A DNA stretch of 43,224 bases from Pseudomonas frederiksbergensis (GCF_017114915.1 NZ_JAAUOE010000008.1:132737-175960), one strand, 5' to 3'. Counted from the stretch's first letter, positions 30,686 through 40,810 are shown. The notes: generated from the sequence alone by a model not told the origin. Program-made: numbers and translations.

Positions 30686-31510
30686 ATGCTGAGTCCTTAT
30701 ATGTCGCCCATCGAGCGGGTGTGGTTCTACAGCTTGCGGATTCTTTGCGGCTTGATTTTGTTGTTCCTGATCCTGCCGGTGCTGGTGATCATTCCGCTGT
30801 CGTTCAACTCCGGGAGCTTTCTGGTCTACCCGCTGCAAGGTTTCTCGCTGCACTGGTACCAGGACTTCTTTGCTTCAGCGGAATGGATGCGTTCGTTGAA
30901 GAACAGCATGATCGTGGCCCCGGCAGCGACCGTGCTGGCAATGATCTTCGGCACGCTGGCGGCGATCGGCCTGACCCGGGGCGATTTCCCGGGCAAGGCG
31001 CTGGTGATGGCGCTGGTGATTTCGCCGATGGTGGTGCCGGTGGTGATCATCGGTGTGGCCAGTTACCTGACTTTCGCGCCACTGGGATTCGGCAACAGCT
31101 ATACCTCGCTGATCGTCGTGCATGCTGTGCTGGGTGTACCGTTCGTGATCATCACGGTGTCGGCGACCTTGCAGGGGTTCAACCAGAACCTGGTGCGGGC
31201 GGCTGCAAGCCTGGGCGCTTCGCCGCTGACGACGTTCCGCCGGGTGACCTTGCCGTTGATTGCGCCGGGGGTGATTTCCGGTGCGCTGTTCGCCTTCGCC
31301 ACGTCGTTCGATGAGGTGGTGGTGACGCTGTTCCTCGCCGGTCCCGAACAAGCGACCTTGCCTCGGCAGATGTTCAGCGGCATCCGCGAAAACCTCAGCC
31401 CGACGATCGCCGCTGCCGCGACGCTGCTGATCGCATTCTCGGTGATCCTGTTGCTGACCCTGGAATGGCTGCGCGGACGCAGCGAAAAACTGCGCACCGC
31501 CCAGGCCTGA
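30686..31510 (+). CDS. agtD: ABC importer permease AgtD
   Basis: A 274-residue PotC-like permease with six predicted helices starting near LRILCGLILLFLILPVLVII. The EAA-type coupling loop is AAASLGASPLTTFRRVTLP. A strong AAGGGGAGA precedes the ATG. Last gene of the agtABCD importer; it should form a heterodimer with AgtC. Confidence 0.86.
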   Translation: MLSPYMSPIERVWFYSLRILCGLILLFLILPVLVIIPLSFNSGSFLVYPLQGFSLHWYQDFFASAEWMRSLKNSMIVAPAATVLAMIFGTLAAIGLTRGDFPGKALVMALVISPMVVPVVIIGVASYLTFAPLGFGNSYTSLIVVHAVLGVPFVIITVSATLQGFNQNLVRAAASLGASPLTTFRRVTLPLIAPGVISGALFAFATSFDEVVVTLFLAGPEQATLPRQMFSGIRENLSPTIAAAATLLIAFSVILLLTLEWLRGRSEKLRTAQA

Positions 31511-31526
31511 TCTGCACGCACTGATC

Positions 31527-31555
31527 CGATCGTTCCCACGCAGTGGGAACGATCG
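31527..31555. repeat. Perfect 13-bp inverted repeat after agtD
   Basis: CGATCGTTCCCAC (31527-31539), loop GCA, GTGGGAACGATCG (31543-31555), starting 16 bases after the agtD stop. I recall similar GTTCCCACGC...GTGGGAACG repeats between genes in fluorescens-group genomes, so this is probably a dispersed palindromic element. It may also serve as the agt operon terminator, although no T-run follows. Confidence 0.6.
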
Positions 31556-31640
31556 ATTCATTCACCGTTTGAATAACAGACAAACCCCAATCCCCAGCTA
31601 CTCTTGTGCCCAGCTCCCCTATCTATAAGAGGCTGCGCAC

Positions 31641-32789
31641 ATGAGTCTTTCCTCTTTCAAAATTGCCCACAAACTGATTACCGGCACGGGTGCCATCGAG
31701 CAACTGGCGGCGGAGTTGACGCGTCTGGACATCGACAACCCGCTGATCGTCACCGATGCGGCACTGGTCAAGTCCGGCACGGTGGAGCTGGCGCTGGCGC
31801 AACTGGGCGAGCGCAGTTACGAGATTTTCGACCGGGTGCTGCCGGACCCGGAAATCGCCATCGTCGAAGATTGCATGCGGGTTTACCGTGAGGGCGGGCA
31901 TGACGGGCTGATCGGCCTCGGTGGTGGGAGTGCCATCGACATCGCCAAGAGTGTTGCCGCCTATGCCGGTTACCACGGCGCCTTGGAGGATTTGTTCGGC
32001 GTCGATCAGGTGCCACGCAAAGGTCCGCCGCTGATCGCCATTCCGACCACCGCCGGCACCGGCTCGGAAGTGACTAACGTGGCGATTCTTTCCGACAAGG
32101 TCGCGCAGGTGAAGAAGGGCATTGTCAGCGATTATCTGTTGCCGGACGTGGCGCTGGTCAGCCCGCAAATGACCCTGACCTGCCCGCGCAGTGTCACCGC
32201 TGCCAGTGGCGTCGATGCGCTGGTACATGCCATCGAGTCCTACCTGTCGCTCAATGCTTCGCCCATCACCGATGCGCTGGCCATTGGCGCGATCAAGCTG
32301 ATTGCCAAGGCGCTGCCCAAGGCCTACGCCAATCCTTCCCACCTGCAAGCCCGCGAAGACATGGCCACCGCCAGCCTGATGGCCGGCATGGCGTTCGGCA
32401 ACGCCGGGGTCGGCGCGGTGCATGCGTTGGCGTATCCGCTGGGCGGGCGCTTCAACATTGCCCATGGCGTCAGCAATGCCTTGCTGCTGCCGTATGTCAT
32501 GACCTGGAACAAGATGGCTTGCGTGGAACGCATGCAGGATATCGCCGAGGCCATGGGGCTGAAGACCGCTCATCTGAGCGCCAACGAAGCGGCGGACAAA
32601 GCCGTGGAGGCGATGACCGAGCTGTGTGCCGCGGTGGAAATCCCACGAGGCCTGCGCAGTTTCGGGGTGCCCGAAGACGCGATCCCGGCCATGGCCGTGG
32701 AAGCCGCCGCCACCGAGCGCCTGATGCGCAATAATCCGCGCCAGTTGAGCACCGCCGATATCGAGAAGATCTACCGAGCGGCCTATTAG
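31641..32789 (+). CDS. Iron-containing alcohol dehydrogenase
   Basis: A 382-residue group III (Fe-type) NAD(P)-dependent alcohol dehydrogenase. It has the nucleotide-binding GGGSAID (94-100) and PTTAGTGSE. The four metal ligands expected for the family are present: Asp192, His196 ([13 protein letters not shown]), His261 and His275 ([20 protein letters not shown]). The start has GAGG nine bases upstream. It lies between the agt importer and rpe. A role in oxidising a hydroxy-acid derived from 5-aminovalerate or 4-aminobutyrate is possible from context, but the substrate cannot be read from sequence. ErcA- or YiaY-like are alternatives. Confidence 0.9.
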   Translation: MSLSSFKIAHKLITGTGAIEQLAAELTRLDIDNPLIVTDAALVKSGTVELALAQLGERSYEIFDRVLPDPEIAIVEDCMRVYREGGHDGLIGLGGGSAIDIAKSVAAYAGYHGALEDLFGVDQVPRKGPPLIAIPTTAGTGSEVTNVAILSDKVAQVKKGIVSDYLLPDVALVSPQMTLTCPRSVTAASGVDALVHAIESYLSLNASPITDALAIGAIKLIAKALPKAYANPSHLQAREDMATASLMAGMAFGNAGVGAVHALAYPLGGRFNIAHGVSNALLLPYVMTWNKMACVERMQDIAEAMGLKTAHLSANEAADKAVEAMTELCAAVEIPRGLRSFGVPEDAIPAMAVEAAATERLMRNNPRQLSTADIEKIYRAAY

Positions 32790-32836
32790 GACTTGCCCCA
32801 ATCATCGCAGCACGGTGCGCGCGTCAAAGCATGAGG

Positions 32837-32844
32837 TATACAAT
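32837..32844 (+). promoter_or_regulatory. Candidate -10 element upstream of rpe
   Basis: TATACAAT lies 37 bases before the rpe start in the 91-base gap after the alcohol dehydrogenase gene. The -35 region is GC-rich and matches poorly. It would drive rpe-gph and read on to trpE. Confidence 0.35.
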
Positions 32845-32880
32845 GCGCGCCATCGTGATTCTGCTCAAAAAAGGTGCGTC

Positions 32881-33555
32881 ATGCAGCCGTTCGTCATTGC
32901 TCCGTCGATTCTCTCCGCCGATTTCGCCCGCCTGGGCGAGGAAGTGGACAACGTCCTGGCCGCCGGCGCCGACTTCGTGCACTTCGATGTCATGGACAAC
33001 CACTACGTGCCAAACCTGACCATCGGCCCGATGGTGTGCTCCGCGCTGCGCAAGTACGGTGTAACCGCGCCGATCGACGCGCACCTGATGGTCAGCCCGG
33101 TGGACCGCATCGTCGGTGACTTCATCGAGGCCGGCGCGACCTACATCACCTTCCACCCGGAAGCCACGCTGCACGTCGACCGTTCCCTGCAACTGATCCG
33201 TGAAGGCGGCTGCAAGGCAGGCCTGGTGTTCAACCCGGCGACCCCGCTGGACGTGCTCAAGTACGTGATGGACAAGGTCGACATGATCTTGCTGATGAGC
33301 GTCAACCCGGGCTTCGGCGGGCAGAAGTTCATTCCGGCCACCCTCGACAAGCTGCGTGAGGCGCGGGCGCTGATCGATGCCTCCGGTCGTGACATTCGCC
33401 TGGAAATCGACGGCGGGGTGAACGTGAATAACATTCGTGAAATCGCGGCGGCGGGTGCTGACACCTTTGTCGCCGGTTCGGCGATCTTCAATGCGCCGAA
33501 CTATCAGGAAGTGATTGAAACAATGCGCTCCGAACTGGCGCTGGCTCGCCCATGA
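32881..33555 (+). CDS. rpe: Ribulose-phosphate 3-epimerase
   Basis: Interconverts ribulose-5-phosphate and xylulose-5-phosphate in the pentose phosphate pathway. The 224-residue TIM barrel starts [19 protein letters not shown], with [18 protein letters not shown] and [14 protein letters not shown] metal/phosphate-binding segments. ATG 32881 is preceded by AAAAGG; the frame is open 22 codons upstream, but that part is not homologous. It overlaps gph by four bases. Confidence 0.96.
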   Translation: MQPFVIAPSILSADFARLGEEVDNVLAAGADFVHFDVMDNHYVPNLTIGPMVCSALRKYGVTAPIDAHLMVSPVDRIVGDFIEAGATYITFHPEATLHVDRSLQLIREGGCKAGLVFNPATPLDVLKYVMDKVDMILLMSVNPGFGGQKFIPATLDKLREARALIDASGRDIRLEIDGGVNVNNIREIAAAGADTFVAGSAIFNAPNYQEVIETMRSELALARP

Positions 33556-34370
33556 GCGGTTTTGAGCAGCTGTTCCCGGGGCGTCTGCCGCGGCTGGTGA
33601 TGTTCGATCTGGATGGCACGCTGGTCGATTCGGTCCCTGACCTCGCAGCGGCTGTGGATAACATGCTGCTCAAACTCGGGCGTGACCCGGTCGGCATCGA
33701 ATCGGTGCGTGAGTGGGTGGGCAACGGCGTACACATGCTGGTGCGCCGTGCGTTGGCCAACCACATCGATGCCGAGGGTGTCGATGTGGTCGAGGCCGAG
33801 CAGGCCTTGGCGTTGTTCAATGGCTTTTATGAGGACGGTCACGAGCTGACCGTGGTCTATCCCGGTGTGCGCGACACCCTGAAATGGCTGAACAAGCAGG
33901 GTGTGGTGATGGCTCTGATCACCAACAAGCCGGAGCGTTTCGTCGCGCCGCTGCTGGATCAGATGAAGATCGGCCGTTACTTCAAATGGATCATCGGCGG
34001 CGACACCCTGCCACAACAGAAACCCGACCCGGCTGCGCTGTTCTTCGTGATGAAAATGGCCAACATTCCGGCGTCGCAATCATTGTTCGTCGGCGACTCG
34101 CGCAGCGATGTGCTGGCGGCGAAAGCGGCGGGGGTCAAATGTGTGGCCCTCAGTTACGGCTATAACCACGGTCGGCCGATTGCCGAAGAGTCGCCGGCGC
34201 TGGTGATCGATGATCTGCGCAAGCTAATTCCCGGTTGCCTGGATCCAGCCGCTGAGATAACGTTGCCCGACGCTGTTCAACCCCCTGCTGGAAACGCCAT
34301 CGTGGTGGTCACTCGCAAACTCTGGATGAAAGTCATCAAGGCCCTGGCCCGCTGGCGTTGGCGCGCCTGA
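33552..34370 (+). CDS. gph: Phosphoglycolate phosphatase Gph, with a Trp-leader-like C-terminus
   Basis: HAD-family hydrolase that dephosphorylates 2-phosphoglycolate. The 272-residue protein has the nucleophile motif FDLDGTL (Asp19, acid/base Asp21), [18 protein letters not shown] and [12 protein letters not shown]. The enzyme domain ends near residue 230. The last residues, [15 protein letters not shown], resemble a tryptophan leader peptide and nearly match the separate leader upstream of trpGDC. E. coli Gph is about 252 residues. It overlaps rpe by four bases and is 71 bases from trpE, so gph, its tail and trpE probably form one regulatory unit. Confidence 0.93.
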   Translation: MSGFEQLFPGRLPRLVMFDLDGTLVDSVPDLAAAVDNMLLKLGRDPVGIESVREWVGNGVHMLVRRALANHIDAEGVDVVEAEQALALFNGFYEDGHELTVVYPGVRDTLKWLNKQGVVMALITNKPERFVAPLLDQMKIGRYFKWIIGGDTLPQQKPDPAALFFVMKMANIPASQSLFVGDSRSDVLAAKAAGVKCVALSYGYNHGRPIAEESPALVIDDLRKLIPGCLDPAAEITLPDAVQPPAGNAIVVVTRKLWMKVIKALARWRWRA

Positions 34371-34394
34371 CTTGTTCCTGGCCGGCTATCCGGC
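34326..34394 (+). promoter_or_regulatory. trpL: trpE leader: Trp-codon cluster at the end of gph plus hairpin
   Basis: The gph 3' end encodes [14 protein letters not shown], with Trp codons at 34353 and 34359 and another at 34323. Ten bases after the TGA a hairpin GCCGG-CTAT-CCGGC occupies 34381-34394, then GCGTTTGC and trpE at 34442. The same arrangement and spacing occur before trpGDC. Attenuation of trpE and trpGDC is established in P. putida through its dependence on the tRNA-modifying gene miaA. No good ribosome site lies in front of ATG 34326, so ribosomes finishing Gph may be the sensors. A GTG at about 34303 with GGA upstream is an alternative start. Confidence 0.6.
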
Positions 34395-34441
34395 GCGTTT
34401 GCATACCTGACTGTTAGACCCTCAAGCCACGAGGCTACCCC

Positions 34442-35923
34442 ATGATCCGCGAAGAATTCCTGCGTTTGGCCGCTGCCGGCTACAACCGCATCCCGCTTGC
34501 CTGCGAAACCCTGGCCGACTTCGACACCCCGCTGTCGATCTACCTGAAACTGGCCGATGAGCCCAACTCCTATCTGCTGGAATCGGTGCAGGGCGGCGAG
34601 AAGTGGGGCCGTTATTCGATTATCGGCCTGCCGTGCCGCACCGTGTTGCGGGTTCACGACCACCACGTCAGCGTGACCCACGACGGCGTCGAGATCGAAA
34701 GCCACGACGTTGAAGACCCGCTGGCCTTCGTCGAAGCCTTCAAGGCGCGCTACAACGTGCCGACCATCGCCGGTCTGCCGCGCTTCAACGGCGGTCTGGT
34801 GGGTTACTTCGGTTACGACTGCGTGCGTTATGTGGAGAAGCGTCTGGGCAAGTGCCCGAACCCGGATCCGCTGGGCGTGCCGGACATTCTGCTGATGGTG
34901 TCGGACGCGGTGGTGGTGTTCGACAACCTCGCCGGCAAGATGCACGCGATTGTGCTGGCCGATCCGTCGCAGGAAGGTGCCTTCGAACAAGGTCAGGCGC
35001 GTCTGCAAGCGCTGCTGGAACAACTCCGTCAGCCAATCACTCCGCGCCGAGGCCTGGACTTCAGCAAACAGCAATCGGCCGATCCGGTGTTCCGTTCGAG
35101 CTTTACCCAGGGCGATTACGAAAAGGCCGTCGACACCATCAAGGAATACATCCTGGCCGGTGACTGCATGCAGGTCGTGCCGTCCCAGCGCATGTCGATC
35201 GACTTCAAGGCTGCGCCGATCGACCTGTACCGCGCGCTGCGCTGCTTCAACCCGACGCCTTATATGTACTTCTTCAACTTCGGCGACTTCCATGTCGTCG
35301 GCAGTTCGCCGGAAGTGCTGGTGCGGGTCGAAGACAACCTGATCACTGTGCGCCCGATTGCTGGCACTCGCCCACGGGGTGCCAACGAAGAGGCCGACCT
35401 GGCGCTGGAAAAAGACCTGCTGTCGGACGACAAGGAAATCGCCGAGCACTTGATGCTGATCGATCTGGGTCGCAACGACACCGGTCGCGTCTCGGAAATC
35501 GGTTCGGTGAAGCTCACCGAGAAGATGGTCATCGAGCGTTATTCCAACGTGATGCACATCGTGTCCAACGTCACCGGCCAATTGAAGGCCGGGTTGACGG
35601 CGATGGACGCACTGCGGGCGATCCTGCCGGCCGGCACTTTGTCTGGCGCGCCGAAGATTCGCGCGATGGAAATCATCGACGAGTTGGAACCGGTCAAGCG
35701 GGGCGTCTACGGCGGCGCGGTCGGTTACTTCGCCTGGAACGGCAACATGGACACCGCGATTGCGATCCGCACCGCCGTGATCAAGAACGGCGAACTGCAT
35801 GTGCAGGCCGGTGGCGGCATCGTCGCCGACTCGGTGCCCGCGCTGGAATGGGAAGAAACCCTGAACAAGCGTCGCGCGATGTTCCGTGCAGTAGCCCTGG
35901 CCGAACAGACTCCGGACGCCTGA
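34442..35923 (+). CDS. trpE: Anthranilate synthase component I TrpE
   Basis: Converts chorismate to anthranilate using ammonia from TrpG, the first step of tryptophan synthesis. The 493-residue protein has the tryptophan feedback site LLES (residues 45-48) and the chorismate-binding C-terminal domain with [30 protein letters not shown] and [23 protein letters not shown] lies before the ATG. It is separated from trpGDC by estP on the opposite strand. Confidence 0.97.
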   Translation: MIREEFLRLAAAGYNRIPLACETLADFDTPLSIYLKLADEPNSYLLESVQGGEKWGRYSIIGLPCRTVLRVHDHHVSVTHDGVEIESHDVEDPLAFVEAFKARYNVPTIAGLPRFNGGLVGYFGYDCVRYVEKRLGKCPNPDPLGVPDILLMVSDAVVVFDNLAGKMHAIVLADPSQEGAFEQGQARLQALLEQLRQPITPRRGLDFSKQQSADPVFRSSFTQGDYEKAVDTIKEYILAGDCMQVVPSQRMSIDFKAAPIDLYRALRCFNPTPYMYFFNFGDFHVVGSSPEVLVRVEDNLITVRPIAGTRPRGANEEADLALEKDLLSDDKEIAEHLMLIDLGRNDTGRVSEIGSVKLTEKMVIERYSNVMHIVSNVTGQLKAGLTAMDALRAILPAGTLSGAPKIRAMEIIDELEPVKRGVYGGAVGYFAWNGNMDTAIAIRTAVIKNGELHVQAGGGIVADSVPALEWEETLNKRRAMFRAVALAEQTPDA

Positions 35924-35954
35924 ACTCCCACAGGTATCTCATTAGCATAAAAAA

Positions 35955-35985
35955 ACGCGGCGCCTGTGGGGCGCCGCGTTTTTTT
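35955..35985. terminator. Bidirectional intrinsic terminator between trpE and estP
   Basis: ACGCGGCGCC-TGTGG-GGCGCCGCGT forms a perfect ten-pair stem with a run of seven T on the plus strand and a matching A-run before it, so it works in both directions. It ends trpE and estP, which converge here. Confidence 0.93.
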
Positions 35986-36002
35986 GCCTGACTTTTGCTG
36001 GA

Positions 36003-37913
36003 TCAGAAGTCCAAGGCAACCCCAACATTAATGCCTTGCTGGGTGAAGTCATCATCCTTGCGAATGTCGTAGCTGGCGCGCAATGCCAGGTCCCTGGTGA
36101 GGTTGTGGCTCACGCCGAGGTTCAAGCGGTTCAGGTTGGTCTGCGGGGTGTAGCCGGCCAGGGTGTAGCGGTTGTTCGGCAGGCTGTTGAGGTTCATGGT
36201 CACATTCTGGGTGTCGTCGTTGTACTCGCGCTCGTGGGCCAGTTCGCCAAACACTTGGGTTTGCGAGGTGATCTGGTACTTACCCTGGATCCCGAGGCCA
36301 AGACGCCGGGAAATGCGTGATTGGTCGTCAAATGTCAGCGCGGTGGAGTCGGCGCCGTTTTCCGAGTAACCGTCGACTTCTACCTTGGCGAAATCAGCGC
36401 TCACGAATGGCGACAAATGCCATGGACTGCTCGCCTCTGGCGCGATGTCATAACCCAGGCGGCCGCCGATGGCGACCAGGTAACCGTCGGTGTCGCCTTT
36501 CTCCCCGCGTTCATTGACCCCCAACTGGAATTTGCGTTTGAGACTGTCATAGTCCAGATGCCCGGCCGTCAGTGCTGCGTCACCCCAAAAGCGATTCTGC
36601 TGGTATTGGGCGAAAGCGGTGCCCATGTAGGTGTTGAGTTTGTAATCCGAATCGTTATCGCCAGCTTCGAGTTTCTGGTTATAGAAGCCCGCCGCCAAGC
36701 CAACGCGCCATGCGTCATTGAGCCGATAGCTGCCACCGATGTTCAGGTTGGCGCCATTGCCGTCAGCACTGGCGCCGCTGCGCTGGCTGTCGAAGTCCTG
36801 ATGCTGGCCACCGCCGGCGACAATCGCCCGCCATTGGCCCACGCCTTGCCAGTTTTCCCAATCGGCCAGCCACTGGTTGCGCAGCTCATCCTGATGAGAA
36901 CGCAAAGTGCCCTGGGCCATTTGTGGCAGCAGGGTCAGTTCCCATGGTGCGGCCAGCAGGGAGTAGGCGTAATCGGCAATCAGGCGCTGCCCGGCTTCGG
37001 TCGGGTGTACCGAGTCGTTATAGATCAACTTGGTCGGGTCGGGGGTGGCGCTGTTGATGCCGTATCGAGGGTTTTCGGGGCAACTGTTGCCGCTGAAGCA
37101 GGTGGCGCTCAGGTTTTGGTCGGTGGCAAGGCCGAATTGACCTGGGTTGGCGAACGTCTCTTTGAGCAGTAGCGCAATGTTCAGCGGGATGATGTTGGCG
37201 TTAATGCTCTGCAGTTGGCTGACCAGTTCGGTGTTGAACTGAGCACTGAGCTGGGACGTGAAGGCCTGCAATGGTGTGCCGTTGAAAGCTGGGGTAAAGC
37301 CGATGTCCGGCAGCAGCCAGACCATGATGTAGCGGGCACCGGCCTGTTGCAGGGTCTGCGCGCTACTGGCCAGGCGATCGGCGGCGGCGCTGGCCAGGGG
37401 CAGGCTGGTCACGCGCCCCTGAAGGAAGTCATTGCCGCCGCCCGAGAGGAAATACAGTGCATTCGGGTCGGCGCGGAAGTTGTTCGACGGCAGATAGCCT
37501 GCGCGGGTGCGTTCGCCCGTGGCGGAAGTACTGGTGATCGAATCGAGGATCTGGTCGGTACGATAACCGCCGACAGCCCAGTTGTTGCCATCGGGCAGGC
37601 CTTCGTTGGCGCGTACCGCCGAGGACGATGAAGCTGTCTGGTCCGGCGAGAACCCCAGTTTCCCGCCCAGTATCTGCGTGGAGTTGAGCGAGCGGACTTC
37701 ACCGCTGCCGTCCAGGTAGATCGGGCCGGTGCGGTTGGTATAACGGTCGGTCGCCCCGGTAGGGCCGCCCGCGTCGCTAAACGTCCCGGCATCGCTGAGG
37801 CTGTCACCGAATACAACGAAATTCGAATAGGGGTTGGGCGCGGCAATTGCCTGGGCGCAGGCCATGGCGAGCAGGCATCCGGCGAGCGGTACAAACAACG
37901 TCTGTTTGATCAT
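36003..37913 (-). CDS. estP: Autotransporter esterase (GDSL/SGNH lipase with beta-barrel)
   Basis: Outer-membrane esterase exposed on the cell surface, 636 residues from ATG 37913 (GGA about nine bases upstream; a TTG two codons earlier is also open). The signal peptide ends near Ala24. The catalytic Ser38 in [11 protein letters not shown] is then residue 14 of the mature protein, the position I recall for P. aeruginosa EstA. The Asp/His block is DSVHPTEAG. The passenger extends to about residue 330, followed by an autotransporter barrel ending GVALDF with terminal Phe. Position between trpE and trpG matches P. putida estP. Its substrate is unknown. It converges with trpE. Confidence 0.9.
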   Translation of the reverse strand: MIKQTLFVPLAGCLLAMACAQAIAAPNPYSNFVVFGDSLSDAGTFSDAGGPTGATDRYTNRTGPIYLDGSGEVRSLNSTQILGGKLGFSPDQTASSSSAVRANEGLPDGNNWAVGGYRTDQILDSITSTSATGERTRAGYLPSNNFRADPNALYFLSGGGNDFLQGRVTSLPLASAAADRLASSAQTLQQAGARYIMVWLLPDIGFTPAFNGTPLQAFTSQLSAQFNTELVSQLQSINANIIPLNIALLLKETFANPGQFGLATDQNLSATCFSGNSCPENPRYGINSATPDPTKLIYNDSVHPTEAGQRLIADYAYSLLAAPWELTLLPQMAQGTLRSHQDELRNQWLADWENWQGVGQWRAIVAGGGQHQDFDSQRSGASADGNGANLNIGGSYRLNDAWRVGLAAGFYNQKLEAGDNDSDYKLNTYMGTAFAQYQQNRFWGDAALTAGHLDYDSLKRKFQLGVNERGEKGDTDGYLVAIGGRLGYDIAPEASSPWHLSPFVSADFAKVEVDGYSENGADSTALTFDDQSRISRRLGLGIQGKYQITSQTQVFGELAHEREYNDDTQNVTMNLNSLPNNRYTLAGYTPQTNLNRLNLGVSHNLTRDLALRASYDIRKDDDFTQQGINVGVALDF

Positions 37914-38032
37914 GAGCAAGTCCGTTTATTTATTGTTGTAGTGAGAACGAAACGACAGTACCAAAAACTTCCGGCCTTTTGCCATCCGTCGCTAACCCTT
38001 CGATTGTTTCGCGAGCTGTCGCTCCGGCCATA

Positions 38033-38061
38033 TTGCACGCTCTGCCCAGCTAAGTTACTGT
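38033..38061 (+). promoter_or_regulatory. Candidate promoter of the trpGDC leader
   Basis: TTGCAC (38033-38038) and TACTGT (38056-38061) are 17 bases apart. Initiation near 38068 would leave only about four bases before the first leader ATG (38072), but 22 before the in-frame GTG at 38090, which has GAG ten bases upstream. Found by eye. Confidence 0.35.
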
Positions 38062-38071
38062 GCCCAGACGT

Positions 38072-38158
38072 ATGAATGAGACCTTCCCCGTGTTGATCGT
38101 CAGCAAACTCCTGGATCAAGTCATCAAGGCACACGCCCGTTGGCGTTGGCGCGCCTGA
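38072..38158 (+). CDS. trpL: Tryptophan leader peptide of trpGDC
   Basis: A 28-codon frame starting MNETFPVLIVSKLLDQ and ending in VIKAHARWRWRA, with Trp codons at 38141 and 38147. The last 18 bases including the stop are identical to the end of gph upstream of trpE, and the preceding VIKA codons are conserved too. The ribosome site before ATG 38072 is weak; GTG 38090 (22 codons) is an alternative start. The frame is too short for routine gene finding. The role, sensing charged tRNA-Trp by ribosome stalling, follows from known attenuation of trpGDC in P. putida. Confidence 0.7.
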   Translation: MNETFPVLIVSKLLDQVIKAHARWRWRA

Positions 38159-38324
38159 ATCTTTTCCGCCGGCTTGGCCGGACCTGTACCGCTTTGCCTT
38201 CTCTACCTGTATGAAATGCCGCTTTGCTGGCGCCACTCCAGCACCTGTAAAAGCGCAGCGCACTGCGGGTAAATCATTCGAAGGCCGTATTTAAAGTCAG
38301 TGAATTCAAGAGGTTCTTAACGCC
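38159..38324 (+). promoter_or_regulatory. trpGDC attenuator region
   Basis: Ten bases after the leader stop lies CCGGC-TTG-GCCGG (38169-38181), the counterpart of the hairpin before trpE. Further downstream are GCTGG-CGCCACT-CCAGC and CGCAG-CGCA-CTGCG, both able to fold before trpG. No hairpin is followed by a long T-run, so which one is the terminator cannot be decided by eye. AAGAGG is the trpG ribosome site. Confidence 0.45.
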
Positions 38325-38918
38325 ATGTTGCTGATGATCGATAACTACGACTCTTTTACTTACAACGTTGTGCAATACCTCGGCGAGCTGGGCTCCGAGG
38401 TCAAAGTCGTGCGCAACGACGAGCTCACCATTGCCGAAATCGAAGCCCTCAACCCTGAGCGCATCGTCGTATCTCCCGGTCCTTGCACCCCGACCGAAGC
38501 CGGTATTTCCATCGAAGCGATCAAGCACTTCGCCGGCAAGTTGCCGATTCTCGGCGTTTGCCTGGGTCACCAATCCATCGGCCAGGCGTTTGGTGGCGAT
38601 GTGGTTCGTGCCCGTCAGGTCATGCACGGTAAGACTAGCCCGGTATTTCACGAGGACAAGGGCGTATTCGCAGGTCTGAATCGCCCGTTGACGGTCACCC
38701 GCTACCATTCGCTGATCGTCAAGCGCGAAACCCTGCCCGACTGCCTGGAGCTGACCGCCTGGACCCAGTTCGAAGATGGCTCGGTGGACGAGATCATGGG
38801 CCTGCGTCACAAGACGCTGAACATCGAGGGTGTGCAATTTCACCCTGAGTCTATCCTCACCGAACAGGGGCACGAGCTGTTCGCCAACTTCCTCAAACAA
38901 ACCGGCGGCACGCGCTAA
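38325..38918 (+). CDS. trpG: Anthranilate synthase component II (glutamine amidotransferase) TrpG
   Basis: Supplies ammonia to TrpE from glutamine. The 197-residue class I amidotransferase has the nucleophile Cys79 ([15 protein letters not shown]) and the His/Glu pair in VQFHPESI. It begins [20 protein letters not shown], the family signature. In many bacteria TrpG/PabA is shared with 4-amino-4-deoxychorismate synthase. First gene of trpGDC; trpD starts nine bases after its stop. Confidence 0.96.
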   Translation: MLLMIDNYDSFTYNVVQYLGELGSEVKVVRNDELTIAEIEALNPERIVVSPGPCTPTEAGISIEAIKHFAGKLPILGVCLGHQSIGQAFGGDVVRARQVMHGKTSPVFHEDKGVFAGLNRPLTVTRYHSLIVKRETLPDCLELTAWTQFEDGSVDEIMGLRHKTLNIEGVQFHPESILTEQGHELFANFLKQTGGTR

Positions 38919-38927
38919 GGACTTTCC

Positions 38928-39977
38928 ATGGATATCAAGACAGCCCTGAGCCGTATCGTCGGCCACCTCGACCTCAGTACCGATGAGATGCGCGATGTCA
39001 TGCGCGAAATCATGACCGGGCAATGCACGGATGCGCAGATCGGCGCGTTCATGATGGCCATGCGCATGAAGAGCGAAAGCATCGACGAGATCGTCGGTGC
39101 CGTGACGGCGATGCGCGAGTTGGCGGACAAGGTCGAACTCAACACCCTCGACGGCGTGGTCGATGTGGTCGGCACCGGCGGCGACGGTGCGAACATTTTC
39201 AACGTTTCGACCGCTTCTTCGTTCGTGGTCGCGGCGGCCGGTTGCACCGTGGCCAAGCACGGTAACCGTGCGGTATCGGGCAAAAGCGGCAGCGCCGACC
39301 TGCTGGAAGCGGCGGGTATTTACCTGAACCTGACCCCGGTTCAGGTGGCACGCTGCATCGACAACGTCGGCATCGGTTTCATGTTTGCCCAGACCCATCA
39401 CAGCGCCATGAAGCACGCCGCCGGCCCGCGCCGCGAGCTGGGCTTGCGCACCTTGTTCAACATGCTCGGCCCGCTTACGAATCCGGCCGGTGTGAAACAC
39501 CAGGTGGTGGGTGTGTTCAGTCAGGCGTTGTGCCGGCCATTGGCCGAAGTCCTGCAGCGCCTGGGCAGCAAACACGTGCTGGTGGTGCACTCCAAGGATG
39601 GCCTGGACGAATTCAGCCTGGCGGCACCGACCTTTGTCGCGGAATTGAAGAATGACCAGATCAGCGAGTATTGGGTCGAACCCGAAGACCTGGGGATGAA
39701 GAGCCAGAGCCTGCACGGTCTGGCGGTGGAAAGCCCGGCGGCCTCCCTGGAACTGATTCGCGATGCGCTGGGCAAGCGCAAGACCGAGAACGGTCAGAAA
39801 GCCGCCGAGATGATCGTGCTCAATGCCGGTGCCGCGCTGTACGCCGCCGACCATGCGACAAGTTTGAAAGAGGGCGTTGCCCTGGCGCACGACGCGCTGC
39901 ACACAGGCCTCGCTCGGGAAAAACTTGAGGAATTGGGTGCATTTACCGCGGTATTCAAAGTGGAGAATGAGGGATGA
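38928..39977 (+). CDS. trpD: Anthranilate phosphoribosyltransferase TrpD
   Basis: Transfers phosphoribose from PRPP to anthranilate. The 349-residue protein has the PRPP-binding [35 protein letters not shown] and LGPLTNPAG motifs. It is a stand-alone enzyme, not fused to TrpG as in E. coli. Its stop overlaps the trpC start by four bases. Confidence 0.97.
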   Translation: MDIKTALSRIVGHLDLSTDEMRDVMREIMTGQCTDAQIGAFMMAMRMKSESIDEIVGAVTAMRELADKVELNTLDGVVDVVGTGGDGANIFNVSTASSFVVAAAGCTVAKHGNRAVSGKSGSADLLEAAGIYLNLTPVQVARCIDNVGIGFMFAQTHHSAMKHAAGPRRELGLRTLFNMLGPLTNPAGVKHQVVGVFSQALCRPLAEVLQRLGSKHVLVVHSKDGLDEFSLAAPTFVAELKNDQISEYWVEPEDLGMKSQSLHGLAVESPAASLELIRDALGKRKTENGQKAAEMIVLNAGAALYAADHATSLKEGVALAHDALHTGLAREKLEELGAFTAVFKVENEG

Positions 39978-40810
39978 GTGTACCGACGGTTCTGGAAAAT
40001 ATTCTGGCCCGCAAAGTTCAGGAAGTTGCCGAGCGCAGCGCTCGTGTGAGCCTGGCGGAGCTGGAAAGCCTGGCCAAGGCGGCCGATGCACCCCGTGGTT
40101 TCGCCAAGGCATTGATTGAGCAGGCCAAGAAGAAACAGCCGGCGGTGATTGCTGAAATCAAGAAAGCTTCGCCAAGCAAGGGCGTGATTCGCGAGAACTT
40201 CGTGCCTGCGGACATTGCCAGGAGTTACGAGAAGGGCGGGGCTACTTGCCTGTCGGTACTCACCGACATCGACTACTTCCAGGGTGCTGATGAGTATCTG
40301 CAACAGGCCCGGGCGGCGTGCAAGTTGCCGGTGATCCGCAAGGATTTCATGATCGATCCATACCAGATCGTCGAATCCCGCGCTCTGGGAGCTGACTGCG
40401 TGCTGTTGATCGTCTCCGCACTGGATGACGTGAAAATGGCCGAGTTGGCGGCCGTGGCCAAAAGCGTCGGCCTCGATGTGCTGGTGGAAGTCCACGATGG
40501 CGACGAGCTGGAGCGGGCCTTGAAAACCCTCGACACGCCGCTGGTGGGCGTGAACAACCGCAACCTGCACACCTTCGATGTCAACCTGGAAACCACCCTC
40601 GATCTGTTGCCACGTATTCCCCGCGATCGTTTGGTGATTACCGAGAGTGGCATTCTTAACCGCGCCGATGTCGAGCTGATGGAAATCAGCGACGTGTATG
40701 CGTTCCTGGTGGGTGAAGCGTTCATGCGCGCCGAAAGCCCGGGTACCGAGCTGCAGCGTCTGTTCTTTCCCGAGCGTGGTGTTCCAGTGAGCGGTTCTAC
40801 GCTCGACTGA
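39974..40810 (+). CDS. trpC: Indole-3-glycerol phosphate synthase TrpC
   Basis: Cyclises CdRP to indole-3-glycerol phosphate. The 278-residue TIM barrel has [46 protein letters not shown] and [14 protein letters not shown] (catalytic Lys/Glu and phosphate site). It is monofunctional, without the TrpF domain found in E. coli. The start lies in the trpD stop. Confidence 0.97.
   Translation: MSVPTVLENILARKVQEVAERSARVSLAELESLAKAADAPRGFAKALIEQAKKKQPAVIAEIKKASPSKGVIRENFVPADIARSYEKGGATCLSVLTDIDYFQGADEYLQQARAACKLPVIRKDFMIDPYQIVESRALGADCVLLIVSALDDVKMAELAAVAKSVGLDVLVEVHDGDELERALKTLDTPLVGVNNRNLHTFDVNLETTLDLLPRIPRDRLVITESGILNRADVELMEISDVYAFLVGEAFMRAESPGTELQRLFFPERGVPVSGSTLD

Noticed and set aside
37910..38263. 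A 117-codon minus-strand frame opposite the trpGDC leader.
   Set aside because: No recognisable family. The opposite strand carries the better-supported leader peptide.
38274..40112. A 612-codon minus-strand frame across trpG and trpD.
   Set aside because: Shadow of two certain genes; His/Gln/Arg-rich translation without family features.
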